A stretch of DNA of 64,000 nucleotides from DAHUZL01 sp035533215 (lineage in GTDB: Bacteria; Chloroflexota; Dormibacteria; Aeolococcales; Bog-877). The notes beneath the pieces were generated by a model that did not search any database, was not told the DNA's origin, and was given only the letters and a program-made list of their open reading frames with translations. Shown one piece after another: positions 22,768 to 31,190 of the stretch; position 1 is the stretch's first letter; the number at the start of each line of letters is the position of its first letter. The position numbers were made by a program, and so were the translations under genes. The stretch covers positions 1-64,000 of the forward strand of contig DATLUG010000010.1 in NCBI GenBank assembly GCA_035533215.1. Direction: 5' to 3'.

Positions 22768-23763
22768 ATGGTCATTCCGTCGATGGCGATCGGCGCGCGC
22801 GTTCGTCGGCTCGCGCCGGCCTTCGGCGTGGCCCTGCTGGTGGCGGGCTGCGGCGGCGCGCCCGCCTCGAACCCGGGGCCGGGGCCGGGGCCGGCCCTCA
22901 CCGTCCACCAGGCCGTCAGCGTGGTGCGGGCCTATGATCGTGCCAACTCGAAGGCCGCCTTCACCCTCGACGTCCGCCTCCAGAATCAGCACGAGGAGGG
23001 GGTGACCGCCCGGATGGACGACGGCTATTTCCGGGGTCTGCGCCTGCTCGGGCGCAAGAGCGAGAGCTCGACGGCGACGCCGCCGACCTGGCGCGTCAGT
23101 GTGGACGTCCCCCACCGGACCGCGACGCCGGCCGACTTCCTCGCCGTCGTCAGCCTCCCCGGGCATGCCACCTACGGCAGCGGGCTCCTCGTGCTGCGCA
23201 AGGACTCCGCTCGGGCGAGCTGGCGCGTCGCCTACGAGGTCGACCTCCCCGCCGGCCCCACCCTGCCGGTCGTCGCGGACGGGGCTGCGGTCTCTCCCGA
23301 TCGGGCGGCGCTGGAGCAGGTCGCCGCCTACTGGCGCTCGAGCGCGGTGCGGGCGAGCCCGCTCGGCACGCTGGCAGGGGGCCGGTTCACGAGCCAGGTC
23401 GGGACGAGCCTCCGGTCGGCCAACGCCGCCACCCTGGCGCAGCACCACGCCCGCGAGACGGAGCGGGTCACGCTGGACCGCGCCGCGCCGGCGGCGTTCC
23501 GGCTCCGCGGCGGCGGGACCCTGGTCTTCGGCGCCATCGACGTGGTGTTCCAGGTCCGTCAGCTGGCCACCTCGGGGTCGGCCTTCGTGCAGCCCGCGAA
23601 CCGGGGAACCCTGCCGCCCTACCTCGCCCCCGGCCACTACACCGGCTTCAGCCAGGACGACATCTTCCAGGTCGCGCTGGTGGTCCCCCCCCGGGGCCGC
23701 CCGATCCAGGTGGTCGGGCTCTTCAACGAGCTGGTCGACGCGACCGGTACCCACGGGTCCTGA
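22768..23763 (+). CDS. Lipoprotein, hypothetical
   Basis: A 331-residue protein. The N-terminus is basic, then hydrophobic, then a lipobox LLVAGC with Cys28, so the mature protein should be lipid-anchored outside the cell. The mature part begins with a Pro/Gly-rich linker and then a globular domain with no match I can name (AVSVVRAYDRANSKAAFTLDV, ... YTGFSQDDIFQVALVV). The start at 22768 lacks a strong ribosome-binding site. It ends exactly at a 45-bp palindrome shared with the convergent secreted protein. Confidence 0.75.
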   Translation: MVIPSMAIGARVRRLAPAFGVALLVAGCGGAPASNPGPGPGPALTVHQAVSVVRAYDRANSKAAFTLDVRLQNQHEEGVTARMDDGYFRGLRLLGRKSESSTATPPTWRVSVDVPHRTATPADFLAVVSLPGHATYGSGLLVLRKDSARASWRVAYEVDLPAGPTLPVVADGAAVSPDRAALEQVAAYWRSSAVRASPLGTLAGGRFTSQVGTSLRSANAATLAQHHARETERVTLDRAAPAAFRLRGGGTLVFGAIDVVFQVRQLATSGSAFVQPANRGTLPPYLAPGHYTGFSQDDIFQVALVVPPRGRPIQVVGLFNELVDATGTHGS

Positions 23764-23805
23764 GCGATCGGGCGGCCGGCCCCGGCCCGGCCGCCCGATC
23801 GCTCA
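23761..23805. terminator. Perfect 19-bp-arm palindrome sharing both stop codons
   Basis: Arms 23761-23779 and 23787-23805 are perfect inverted repeats around a 7-base loop. The left end of the palindrome is the TGA of the lipoprotein gene, and the right end is the TGA (minus strand) of the convergent secreted-protein gene. In RNA from either strand the stem would be extremely stable, so it is a plausible bidirectional terminator, though without a T-run. Confidence 0.75.
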
Positions 23806-26124
23806 GCCGGCGGCGAACCAGCCGTCCACCTGGACGGTCACCTCGGTGGTGCCGCTCGGGCTGTAGACGCAGACGAAGCCGTCCGGTCCGAGAGGCGCGA
23901 TCACCGGCGCGGTGACCGTCTCCCCCGCGGCGAAGCTGAGATCGGCGGCCGCCGGCCGGGTCGACGCGCCCGGCCACACGGTGAGCACGCCGGAGGCGCT
24001 CGGCGCGGTGGCGGTGATGTCGAGCAGCACCGCGCCGGCCCCGGCGCCGGGCACCCCACCGCGGCCGTCGAGGGCCAGGGTGAGGATGCCGAGGGGACCG
24101 AGCGGCCGCCCGGCGCAGGGGGTCGGGCTGCCGGGATGGGTGTCGCACACCACGGTCGGCGCCACGGGATGGTACCGGCCCCGACCCTGGAGGTCGCGTC
24201 CGAACCAGCCGGAGACGCCGGCCGCCAGCTCGACCGGCCCGGCTGCGGAGGTGAGGGTGATCGCGCCGTCGCGGCCGGGAGCCACCAGCAGGAGGGTGGT
24301 GGTGGGCTCCCCCGGTCGGACGTCGACGATGGCGCCGCCGCTGGCCGCGGCGCCCGCCGGCGCCACCGCGACGGCGCCGGCCCGGCTGGGCGGGGCGACG
24401 GTCAGCTCCAGCGCGACCAGGGTCGCGCCAGCGCGGGGCACCCCCGCCGCGCCCGCCACCACCACGGTGAGGCTCGTTCCCGGCACCAGCGGCCGGCGCG
24501 GTGCGCGCAGCCCGGCGGTGGTGTCGACCAACGGGGCCTGGTCGAGGGGGTGAAAGGCGCGTGACGCGGGTGGCGACACCGTCGCGACCGGAGGCGCCGT
24601 CGGCGGCGGCGTCGCGACCGGGGCCGTGGCGGAGGGGACGGCCGTGACCGCCGGGGTCGGGGTGGCCGCCCGGGTCGGCGAGGGGCTCGGGCTCGGGGGG
24701 GGCGGCCGCCCCGCGGTGTAGGCGAAGGTGGCAGCCGACCCGGCCGCGCTCCTCCCCATCCAATCCGCGACCGTGAGCGTGACCCGGGCGATCGCCCCGG
24801 GGCGGGGACCGGTCCGGTGGGCTGGGAGCGCGCCGCGGTAGGGGTTGAGCGGAGGCGGCGCGCTCGCCGAAGGGGACCCGCTCGGAGTCGCGGACGGGCT
24901 GGGCGTCGGGGACGGGGTGGGGCTCGCGCCCGGGGTCGAGGACGGGGTGGGGCTGGCCGAGGGGGCGGGGCTCAGGGTCTGGGTGGGCGCCGGCGGCGGC
25001 GCACCCCGGGCGGTGGCGGCGGGGCTCACCGCCAGGATCTCGGTGGGGCTGACCACGATCGCCGCCCGCGCGGGGGCGCGACCGAAGCGCACCGTCATGG
25101 GGGCGATGAAGCCGGTCCCCCGGATGAGCACCCGGGTGCCGCCCCGCATCGCACCGGTCGCGGGGCTGATCCCCGTGACCTGGACGGCGCGCTCGCCGGG
25201 CACGGTGAAGGGGAACCAGTAGTTGGGCTGGCCGGTCGAGGTGCGCACCACCAGCGAGCCGGCGCTGAGCGGATCGGGAGCGGTGAACCGGACCCGGGCG
25301 GTGGTCCACGACGCGACCGTGGCGGGGGTTCCCCTGGTCCACAGGGTGGTGGGCGTCGTGTCCGGGACCGCCAGCACCTCGGACCCTCGTCCGCCCCGCC
25401 CCAGCGCGCCGGTGGGGGCGCTGATCGCCGCCCGCCCACCCGGGCGCAGCGGCGTCACCCGCGGGGCCGGCACCGCGCGACCGCGGTACAGGCGGATGGA
25501 GAGGATCGCCTGGGCAGGCGCGCCGTAGCGCGCCTGGAGGGTGGTCACGTCGCCGAACCAGGGGTCGTTGATCCACATCGTCCCGTCGGCGGAGACGGCG
25601 ACGATGAGGACGAAGTGCATGTTGCCGTCGAGGCTGACCTGAGCGATGACAGGGTCGCCCCTCGCCAGCGAGCCATCGATGGCGGGAAGATCGAAGCGCC
25701 GCCACCCGGCGTACCGGACCGAGCCGCCCAGGGCGCGGGCGGCTCGGGCGACGGCCCCCCACACGAGGAGGTCCTGCGCCACGTACCCTCCGTGGCCGAC
25801 GAGCCAGCGGTTGAGGCGACCGGGGTCGATGTCGACCCCGAACGTGCGCAGCAGCATCGCCGACGCCGTGAGGGCACAGCCGTAGCTGCCGACGCTGACC
25901 GGGCTCGTGCCCAGGCGGTCCCGACCCCACGGGCTCCACTGCTGCCCGAAAAGCGGGCGCGCGGGAGCGGGGACGCCGAGCGGGGCGGCGGCGCGCGGGG
26001 CGGCGCCGGGCGAGGCCGGCCCCCCGCCTGCCTGGATCCCCCGAGCCGCCGCCGTGCCCGCGCACGGGATCAGGGCCAACAGCGCCGCGACCGCGGTCGC
26101 GAGGAGGCGGCCGCGCACCGTCAC
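23803..26124 (-). CDS. Secreted C39-like peptidase/TIG multidomain protein
   Basis: A 773-residue exported protein. Signal peptide: residues 1-28, ending AGTAAARG. Residues about 60-225 form a C39_2-type papain-like domain: SVGSYGCALTASAMLL with the catalytic Cys, MHFVLIVAV with the His, and WINDPW with the Asp/Asn. Residues about 315-370 are an IPT/TIG domain (ISPATGAMRGGTRVLIRGTGF). Then comes a long Pro/Ser/Thr linker with repeated SPTPS-like units, a further Pro/Thr linker, and two related C-terminal beta domains ending VSGWFG and VQVDGWFAAG. The latter 'VDGWF' modules are common in surface proteins of Actinobacteria. Coupled to the gene upstream by ATGA. Confidence 0.82.
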   Translation of the reverse strand: MTVRGRLLATAVAALLALIPCAGTAAARGIQAGGGPASPGAAPRAAAPLGVPAPARPLFGQQWSPWGRDRLGTSPVSVGSYGCALTASAMLLRTFGVDIDPGRLNRWLVGHGGYVAQDLLVWGAVARAARALGGSVRYAGWRRFDLPAIDGSLARGDPVIAQVSLDGNMHFVLIVAVSADGTMWINDPWFGDVTTLQARYGAPAQAILSIRLYRGRAVPAPRVTPLRPGGRAAISAPTGALGRGGRGSEVLAVPDTTPTTLWTRGTPATVASWTTARVRFTAPDPLSAGSLVVRTSTGQPNYWFPFTVPGERAVQVTGISPATGAMRGGTRVLIRGTGFIAPMTVRFGRAPARAAIVVSPTEILAVSPAATARGAPPPAPTQTLSPAPSASPTPSSTPGASPTPSPTPSPSATPSGSPSASAPPPLNPYRGALPAHRTGPRPGAIARVTLTVADWMGRSAAGSAATFAYTAGRPPPPSPSPSPTRAATPTPAVTAVPSATAPVATPPPTAPPVATVSPPASRAFHPLDQAPLVDTTAGLRAPRRPLVPGTSLTVVVAGAAGVPRAGATLVALELTVAPPSRAGAVAVAPAGAAASGGAIVDVRPGEPTTTLLLVAPGRDGAITLTSAAGPVELAAGVSGWFGRDLQGRGRYHPVAPTVVCDTHPGSPTPCAGRPLGPLGILTLALDGRGGVPGAGAGAVLLDITATAPSASGVLTVWPGASTRPAAADLSFAAGETVTAPVIAPLGPDGFVCVYSPSGTTEVTVQVDGWFAAG

Positions 26125-26792
26125 CCGATCACCGGAAGGGAGACGGTGGCCGCGCCGTCGACGGGGGCCCAGGGGGAGTTCTGCGGGAACTGGAAGCCGC
26201 TGACCACCACCGACCCGGTGCCCATCGACGCCGGCAGAACCGCCGCGGTCCCGGACGCGCCGGGTCCGGTCAGGCGCACCGCGAATCGCTGGCCCACGTA
26301 GATGAAGATCGCCTGGCCGGGCACCCAGGCACGCCCGGCCGCCCGCACCCGGAGCTGCACCGGTGCGCCGGTCACCGCCAGCCGCCCCGGCGAGACCAGC
26401 AGGGTGGCGACCCGCACGTCCCCGCTGGCGTCCACGGGATACGGAAAGCCGGCGGGCTCCGATGGGCCGGCGGTGGGCTCGCCCTTGCCGTCCGGGGGCG
26501 GCGTCGGGACCGGGGAGGGGGTCGGCGCCGTGGGTTCCGGCGATCGGGACCGGGTGGGGCTCGCGATCGTCGGCGACGGCGCCGCTGCGGACGGCGTGGT
26601 CTCGGCGGCGACGCGTCCTGGGGCAGCCGTCGGGGCCGGCGAGCGGCTGACGAGCAGCGGCCGCGGCTGGCTCGGGGGGCGGTGGTGCGGGGACGGGGCG
26701 CCCCCGACGTGGAGGGCGGCCACGCCGGCGCCGACCAGGGCGGCGGTGACGAGGGGGACGGCCAGACGGAGCCGGGGCGGGGACATGGGCAT
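26121..26792 (-). CDS. Membrane-anchored Pro/Ser/Thr-rich protein
   Basis: A 223-residue protein. From ATG 26792 (or ATG 26786) it has a short basic start and one hydrophobic segment (LAVPLVTAALVGAGVAALHV). A linker of about 80 residues rich in Pro, Ser, Thr and Ala follows, then a C-terminal beta domain (VATLLVSPGRLAVTGAPVQLRV, FIYVGQRFAVRL, GSVVVSGFQFPQ). It overlaps the start of the C39-like protein by 4 bp, so the two are probably made together and may form a surface complex. No family recognised. Confidence 0.65.
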   Translation of the reverse strand: MPMSPPRLRLAVPLVTAALVGAGVAALHVGGAPSPHHRPPSQPRPLLVSRSPAPTAAPGRVAAETTPSAAAPSPTIASPTRSRSPEPTAPTPSPVPTPPPDGKGEPTAGPSEPAGFPYPVDASGDVRVATLLVSPGRLAVTGAPVQLRVRAAGRAWVPGQAIFIYVGQRFAVRLTGPGASGTAAVLPASMGTGSVVVSGFQFPQNSPWAPVDGAATVSLPVIG

Positions 26793-26994
26793 GAGGAGGG
26801 GGAGCCTCGCTCGGGACGGTTCGATGGAATGAGGGGAGCCGGCGGGGATCGTCGCCCGTGACCCAGTGGGATCATTCCCTCTGACGGCCCCACGGTGCAA
26901 TGGCCGTTGCAGGATTGCGGCACGCCGCACCGGGCTGGGTCATGCGATGGTGGCGAGCCCGGTTCGGACCCCAGCCCCACACGGAGGGACGGCG

Positions 26995-27240
26995 ATGCGC
27001 GACCTCGAGGTGATCCGTCAGATCGAGTCGGTGATGGCAGAGGAGGATGAGCTCTACCGGCGGGCGGAGGGGGTGCACCACTTCACCCCCACCGATCGGG
27101 AGCGGCTGCACGAACTGCAGGCCCATCTGGACCAGTGCTGGGACCTCCTCCGTCAGCGCCGGGCGCGGCGTGAATTCGGCGAGGACCCTGACCAGGCGCG
27201 CGTCCGACCGGTGGACGTCGTCGAGCACTACCAGGGCTGA
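26995..27240 (+). CDS. DUF2630-family protein
   Basis: An 81-residue protein from ATG 26995, preceded by a good GGAGGGAC site. It matches the actinobacterial DUF2630 pattern: helix IRQIESVMAEEDELYRRAEG, then DRERLHELQAHLDQCWDLLRQRRARRE and the C-terminal RPVDVVEHYQG. Two antiparallel helices, soluble. Function unknown. The longer upstream frame is not needed. Confidence 0.88.
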   Translation: MRDLEVIRQIESVMAEEDELYRRAEGVHHFTPTDRERLHELQAHLDQCWDLLRQRRARREFGEDPDQARVRPVDVVEHYQG

Positions 27241-27673
27241 CGGCGGGGCGGGTCGTACGGTCGCGGCGCCAGCTGGTCCGATCGGTCGGCTCCCAGCTGC
27301 CCGCGGTCGCTCCCCGCACCGGGCCACGGCGGGGGACGGAAGCGGCGGGGCCGGCCGACAGCCGCCGGCTCCGTGGCGACCAACGGGGGCGGCGGCACGT
27401 GGATGGCACGCGGCCGCGAGGCCGGAACCCAGGCGGAGCGGGTCCCGGACCGCCGCACGAGGGCGCCGGCACGGAGGGCCCCCCGTGGGGGTGCGGTCAT
27501 GGCCGGGCCGCGAGGCCTGGGCCCAGTCGCCGGGAGCGGGCAGCCGACACCACCGCGGTCGACCCCGGGGTCCGACGTCGGCGGGCGCCGCGCCGGACAC
27601 GTCGCCGCGCCGTCCACCGCCGCTCCGATCGGCTATCGTGCCGCCGGGACCACGATCGGGAGGAACGGCACGG
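27241..27673. other. Intergenic region upstream of purE
   Basis: 433 bases without a convincing gene. Near its right end TATCGT (27634-27639) could be the purE -10. It is followed by ATCGTG...CACGAT (27635-27656), a 6-bp inverted repeat with a 10-base loop in the leader, just before the GGGAGGA ribosome-binding site. Confidence 0.45.
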
Positions 27674-28228
27674 GTGGGATCGACGGGGCCGGTGGTTGGG
27701 ATCGTCATGGGCTCGCGGTCGGACTGGGAGACGCTCCGTCCGGCGGCGGAGACGCTGGGCGGCCTGGGCGTCGCCCATGAGATCGCCGTGGTGTCCGCGC
27801 ACCGCACCCCGGATCGGCTCTTCGCCTACGCCACCTCCGCTCGCGACCGCGGACTCCGGGTCCTCATCGCCGGGGCGGGCGGCGCCGCCCACCTACCGGG
27901 GATGCTCGCCTCCAAGACCAGCCTGCCGGTGCTGGGGGTGCCGGTGCGGTCGTCGGCGCTGAGCGGGCTCGACTCGCTCCTCTCGATCGTCCAGATGCCC
28001 GCCGGCATCCCGGTGGGGACGATGGCGATCGGCCCGGCGGGGGCCGTGAACGCGGCCCTGCTGGCGGCCGCGATCCTGGCCCTGCACGATCCGCAGGTGG
28101 ATGCGGCCCTCGCCGGCTATCGCGCGCGGCAGACCGCCCGGGTGCTGGCGGATCCGGACCCGCGCACGGAGCCGCCGCCGGCGACCGGTGCCGGTGATCC
28201 CGCCCGTGACCCTCCTGCCATGGGATGA
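27674..28228 (+). CDS. purE: 5-(Carboxyamino)imidazole ribonucleotide mutase
   Basis: A 184-residue class I PurE, from GTG 27674 with GGGAGGA about ten bases upstream. Key motifs: VVGIVMGSRSDWE (phosphate-binding start), EIAVVSAHRTPDRLF with the catalytic His, GAGGAAHLPGMLAS and PVLGVPV, then MPAGIPVGTMAIG. It converts N5-CAIR to CAIR in purine synthesis. Its stop overlaps purK by 4 bp, the usual purEK pair. The 20-residue tail after the last helix (PDPRTEPPPATG) is an extra disordered end. Confidence 0.95.
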   Translation: MGSTGPVVGIVMGSRSDWETLRPAAETLGGLGVAHEIAVVSAHRTPDRLFAYATSARDRGLRVLIAGAGGAAHLPGMLASKTSLPVLGVPVRSSALSGLDSLLSIVQMPAGIPVGTMAIGPAGAVNAALLAAAILALHDPQVDAALAGYRARQTARVLADPDPRTEPPPATGAGDPARDPPAMG

Positions 28229-29406
28229 CTGGAGCCGGCGGCCGGCCCAGCCTCGGCATCCTCGGCGGAGGCCAGCTGGGCCGCATGCTCGCCCTCGCCG
28301 GCCACGACCTCGGGGTGCGGAGCGTCTGCCTCGATCCGGACCCGGACGCCAGCTGCGGCCAGGTCGCAGACCAGGTCGTGGGCGGCCTGGCCGACCTGGA
28401 GGCGGCGGGACGCCTGGCGGACCGTGTCGAGCGGGTGACGTTTGAGTTCGAGGCGGTACCGGCGGCCACCCTGGCCTGGGTCGCCGAGCGCCGCCCGGTG
28501 TTCCCGCCGGTGGGGGCGCTCCGAATCACCCAGGACCGGCTCAGCGAGAAGCGTCTCTGCGAGGCGCTCGATCTCCCCGTCGCCGCCTACGCGGCGGTGG
28601 GCCGCCCCGGTGACCTGCCCGAGGCGATCCGGCGCGTCGGTCTCCCCGCCCGGCTGAAGGCGCGGCGGCTGGGATATGACGGCCGCGGTCAGGCGGTGGT
28701 CGAGCAGCCGCGGGACGCGGCCGCGGCGTGGGCGGCGGTCGGGGCGGTGCCAGCGATCCTGGAACGGGTGGTGCCGTTCGCGCGGGAGCTCTCCGTCCTG
28801 GCGGTCCGCGATCCGGCCGGCTCGACGGTCTGCTACCCGTTGGTCGAGAACCGCCACCACCAGGGGATCCTCCGCCTCAGCCTCGCGCCGGCCCCGGGTC
28901 TCACCCCCCAGATCCAAGCGCAGGGGGAGGCGCTGGCGGTCCGGCTGCTGGAGGCGCTGGACCACGTCGGCGTGCTGGCGGTGGAGTGCTTCGAGATCGA
29001 GGACCGGCTCCTCGTCAACGAGCTGGCCCCGCGGGTCCACAACTCCGGCCACTGGACCATCGAGGGGGCCGCGACCAGCCAGTTCGAGAACCACCTCCGC
29101 GCCGGCCTGGGCTGGCCGCTCGGCCCCACCGAGATGCGGGGGCTGGCGGCGCTGGTGAACTGCATCGGCGAGGCCGTCGATCCGCGCCGGGTGCTGCGAC
29201 ATCCGGGCTGCCACCTCCACTGGTACGGGAAGACGGTGCGCCCGGGTCGCAAGCTGGGCCACGTCACCGTGCTGGCCCAGGACCCGCAGGCCCTCTCCGA
29301 GCGCGTCCGGGCGGTGACGGAGGCGGTGACCATCCCGTCCGCGGTCCTCCGCCGCCCGCTGATCGACTCCCCCCGGCGGGTCGATCCACCTGAACCAACG
29401 GCTTGA
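28225..29406 (+). CDS. purK: N5-carboxyaminoimidazole ribonucleotide synthetase
   Basis: A 393-residue ATP-grasp enzyme that carboxylates AIR with ATP and bicarbonate. Residues 9-20 read LGILGGGQLGRML, the PurK signature. ATP-grasp elements: RLKARRLGYDGRGQAVV, VPFARELSVLAVR, VLAVECFEIEDRLLVNELAPRVHNSGHWTIE with the metal-binding Glu/Asn, and TSQFENHLRA. It is coupled to purE. Its stop codon overlaps a palindromic promoter element for the next gene. Confidence 0.95.
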   Translation: MTGAGGRPSLGILGGGQLGRMLALAGHDLGVRSVCLDPDPDASCGQVADQVVGGLADLEAAGRLADRVERVTFEFEAVPAATLAWVAERRPVFPPVGALRITQDRLSEKRLCEALDLPVAAYAAVGRPGDLPEAIRRVGLPARLKARRLGYDGRGQAVVEQPRDAAAAWAAVGAVPAILERVVPFARELSVLAVRDPAGSTVCYPLVENRHHQGILRLSLAPAPGLTPQIQAQGEALAVRLLEALDHVGVLAVECFEIEDRLLVNELAPRVHNSGHWTIEGAATSQFENHLRAGLGWPLGPTEMRGLAALVNCIGEAVDPRRVLRHPGCHLHWYGKTVRPGRKLGHVTVLAQDPQALSERVRAVTEAVTIPSAVLRRPLIDSPRRVDPPEPTA

Positions 29407-29432
29407 CCGGTCAACCTCCTTGGCCCTAAGAT
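29403..29432 (+). promoter_or_regulatory. Promoter with palindromic -35 at the purK stop
   Basis: TTGACC (29403-29408) and TAAGAT (29427-29432) are 18 bp apart. The -35 is half of the perfect palindrome TTGACCGGTCAA (29403-29414), which also contains the purK stop. It would drive the binding-protein gene at 29660 with a leader of about 220 bases. The palindrome is a candidate operator. Confidence 0.6.
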
Positions 29433-29659
29433 CTCGCCTACTTGGTGGGAGCCGGTCCCAGGAGGGGGGAGCGCGTGAGGCCATGGCCGTCGCCCCGGTC
29501 GCGGGAGGGCGCGCCCTCGGGTGACCGCCGCGGAGCCGCTTGCCGTCCCACCAGCTTTGGTCACGGGCCCGGTCCGATGGCCCCGCCGGCATGGCGCCGC
29601 GCCTGCCCCCGGGGGTGGTCGGACCGCGTGCCGCCACGTCACCGCGAGGAGGGAGCAGC

Positions 29660-31057
29660 ATGAGGCGGTCCCATCGAGCACCGGAGAGGTCATCAGCCCC
29701 GGGGGCGACCCCGGCCGCGGGCGCCGACCGGGGTCGCCGGCGGGGACGGCGGCCGGCCCTCGCGGTCAGCCTGGCGATGCTGGCCGTGGGTCTCGGTGCC
29801 GGCGGGGGCGCGGTCCAGGCCGCGCCCACCGCCCACGCCGCGGGACCGACCGGCAGTCCTCTCGTCATCGCCGACCTGGCCCCGTTCAGCGGCGTCGACG
29901 CCGCGCTCGGCCCGATCTATGACGCCTCCTGCCTGGCCGCCACCAACGCCATCAACCACGCCGGCGGGGTGCTGGGACATCCGCTCACGTGCAAGGCCGT
30001 CGACACCCGCGGCGATCCCGCCGACGCGGTGCCGGCGGCCCGCCAGCTGTTCGCCAGCACGCCCAACCTGGTACTGGTCATCGGGTGCACCTCCGACGAG
30101 GCGGCGGCGGTGGTCCCCGAGATCAATGCCAACAAGATGGTCGTGTTCGGGATGACCGGCCAGTCGGAGTTCGACCACACCCACTACCCGTACTTCTTCC
30201 GGCTGGTGCCGCCGGACCTGGAGGAGTCGTACGCGATGCTGGCGATCGCGCACTTCCGGGAGCACTTCCACCGCATCGCCCTCGCCTTCGGCAACGACAT
30301 CGGCTCGCAGACCTTCGTCCAGCCCGCCCTCAACGCGATTCGCAAGGGTGGGATGGTGGTGGCCGGCAACGAGACCCTCAACCTCAGCGCCACCTCGTTC
30401 CGCACCGAGGCGGCGGCGATCATCGAGGCCCATCCCCAGGTGATCCTCACCGAAGCCCTGGGTTCGGCCGACGCCACCTTCATCTCCGAGGTCCGCCAGC
30501 TCCACGGCGGCAAGCTCATCCCGATCATCGGCACCTCGGCGACCATCTCCCCGGCGTGGTTCAAGGCGGTGGCGTCCGCGGTCGGCGGCTCCAACCTCTC
30601 CCGCAACTTCCTGGCAGACAACCTCGTCATCGACACCAGCGGTCCCGCCTACCGGATCTTCACCAAGTCGATGTACGCGATCAAGTCGCAGGTGACCAAG
30701 GTGGGGGTGTTCTCCACCCTCTTCAGCGCCCCCGGGGCGGTCCACCTCTACGACGGGATGAACCTGGCCGCGCTGGCGATGGTGATGTCGCACAGCACCA
30801 AGCCGCGGGTCTACAAGGCCGACATCATCAAGATCGGCAACGGGGTTCGCGGTGCGGTGGTGGTGCACTCCTTCGCCCAGGGCGTCGCCGAGCTCCACCG
30901 CGGCAAGGCGATTCGCTACATCGGTCCCGGCGGGCCCACCAACTTCGACAGCTACCACGACTCCACCGGCATCTTCCAGATCGACACCTACAGCCCCTAC
31001 GGCAAGGTGCGGGTGGTCGGCAACATCCCGCCCGCCGAGCTGCGGGCGCTCTCCTGA
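29660..31057 (+). CDS. Branched-chain-type ABC substrate-binding protein
   Basis: A 465-residue exported protein. ATG 29660 follows GAGGAGGGAG. A basic N-terminal stretch of about 30 residues precedes the hydrophobic LAVSLAMLAVGLGAGGGAVQA signal. The mature part is a type I periplasmic-binding fold: VIADLAPFSGVDAALGPIYDASCLAATNAINHAGG, LVIGCTSDEAAAVVPEI and YFFRLVPPDLEESYAMLAI. It lacks a lipobox Cys. Such proteins deliver amino acids, amides or urea to Liv-type importers, but no permease or ATPase lies nearby. It ends at a strong hairpin. Confidence 0.85.
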   Translation: MRRSHRAPERSSAPGATPAAGADRGRRRGRRPALAVSLAMLAVGLGAGGGAVQAAPTAHAAGPTGSPLVIADLAPFSGVDAALGPIYDASCLAATNAINHAGGVLGHPLTCKAVDTRGDPADAVPAARQLFASTPNLVLVIGCTSDEAAAVVPEINANKMVVFGMTGQSEFDHTHYPYFFRLVPPDLEESYAMLAIAHFREHFHRIALAFGNDIGSQTFVQPALNAIRKGGMVVAGNETLNLSATSFRTEAAAIIEAHPQVILTEALGSADATFISEVRQLHGGKLIPIIGTSATISPAWFKAVASAVGGSNLSRNFLADNLVIDTSGPAYRIFTKSMYAIKSQVTKVGVFSTLFSAPGAVHLYDGMNLAALAMVMSHSTKPRVYKADIIKIGNGVRGAVVVHSFAQGVAELHRGKAIRYIGPGGPTNFDSYHDSTGIFQIDTYSPYGKVRVVGNIPPAELRALS

Positions 31058-31077
31058 CCGACGCCTCCGGCGGCTCG

Positions 31078-31105
31078 GCCCGCCTCCCCGACGGGGGAGG
31101 CGGGC
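31078..31105. terminator. Strong 12-bp hairpin after the binding protein
   Basis: CCCGCCTCCCC (31079-31089) pairs with GGGGAGGCGGG (31094-31104), plus one outer G-C pair, around loop GACG. It lies 21 bases after the stop codon. No T-run follows. Confidence 0.65.
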
Positions 31106-31190
31106 TCGCCGGCCGGTCCGGGTGGCTGGGGCCGCCGCCGGGAATGGGGTCCAGCGGCTGGGCTCCTCGCCGCCGAGGGCTGGCGCGGCG

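Noticed and set aside
24590..25000. Tandem-repeat DNA that might be a CRISPR or minisatellite
   Set aside because: The repetition is explained by Pro/Ser/Thr-linker codons in the secreted protein; there are no spacers.
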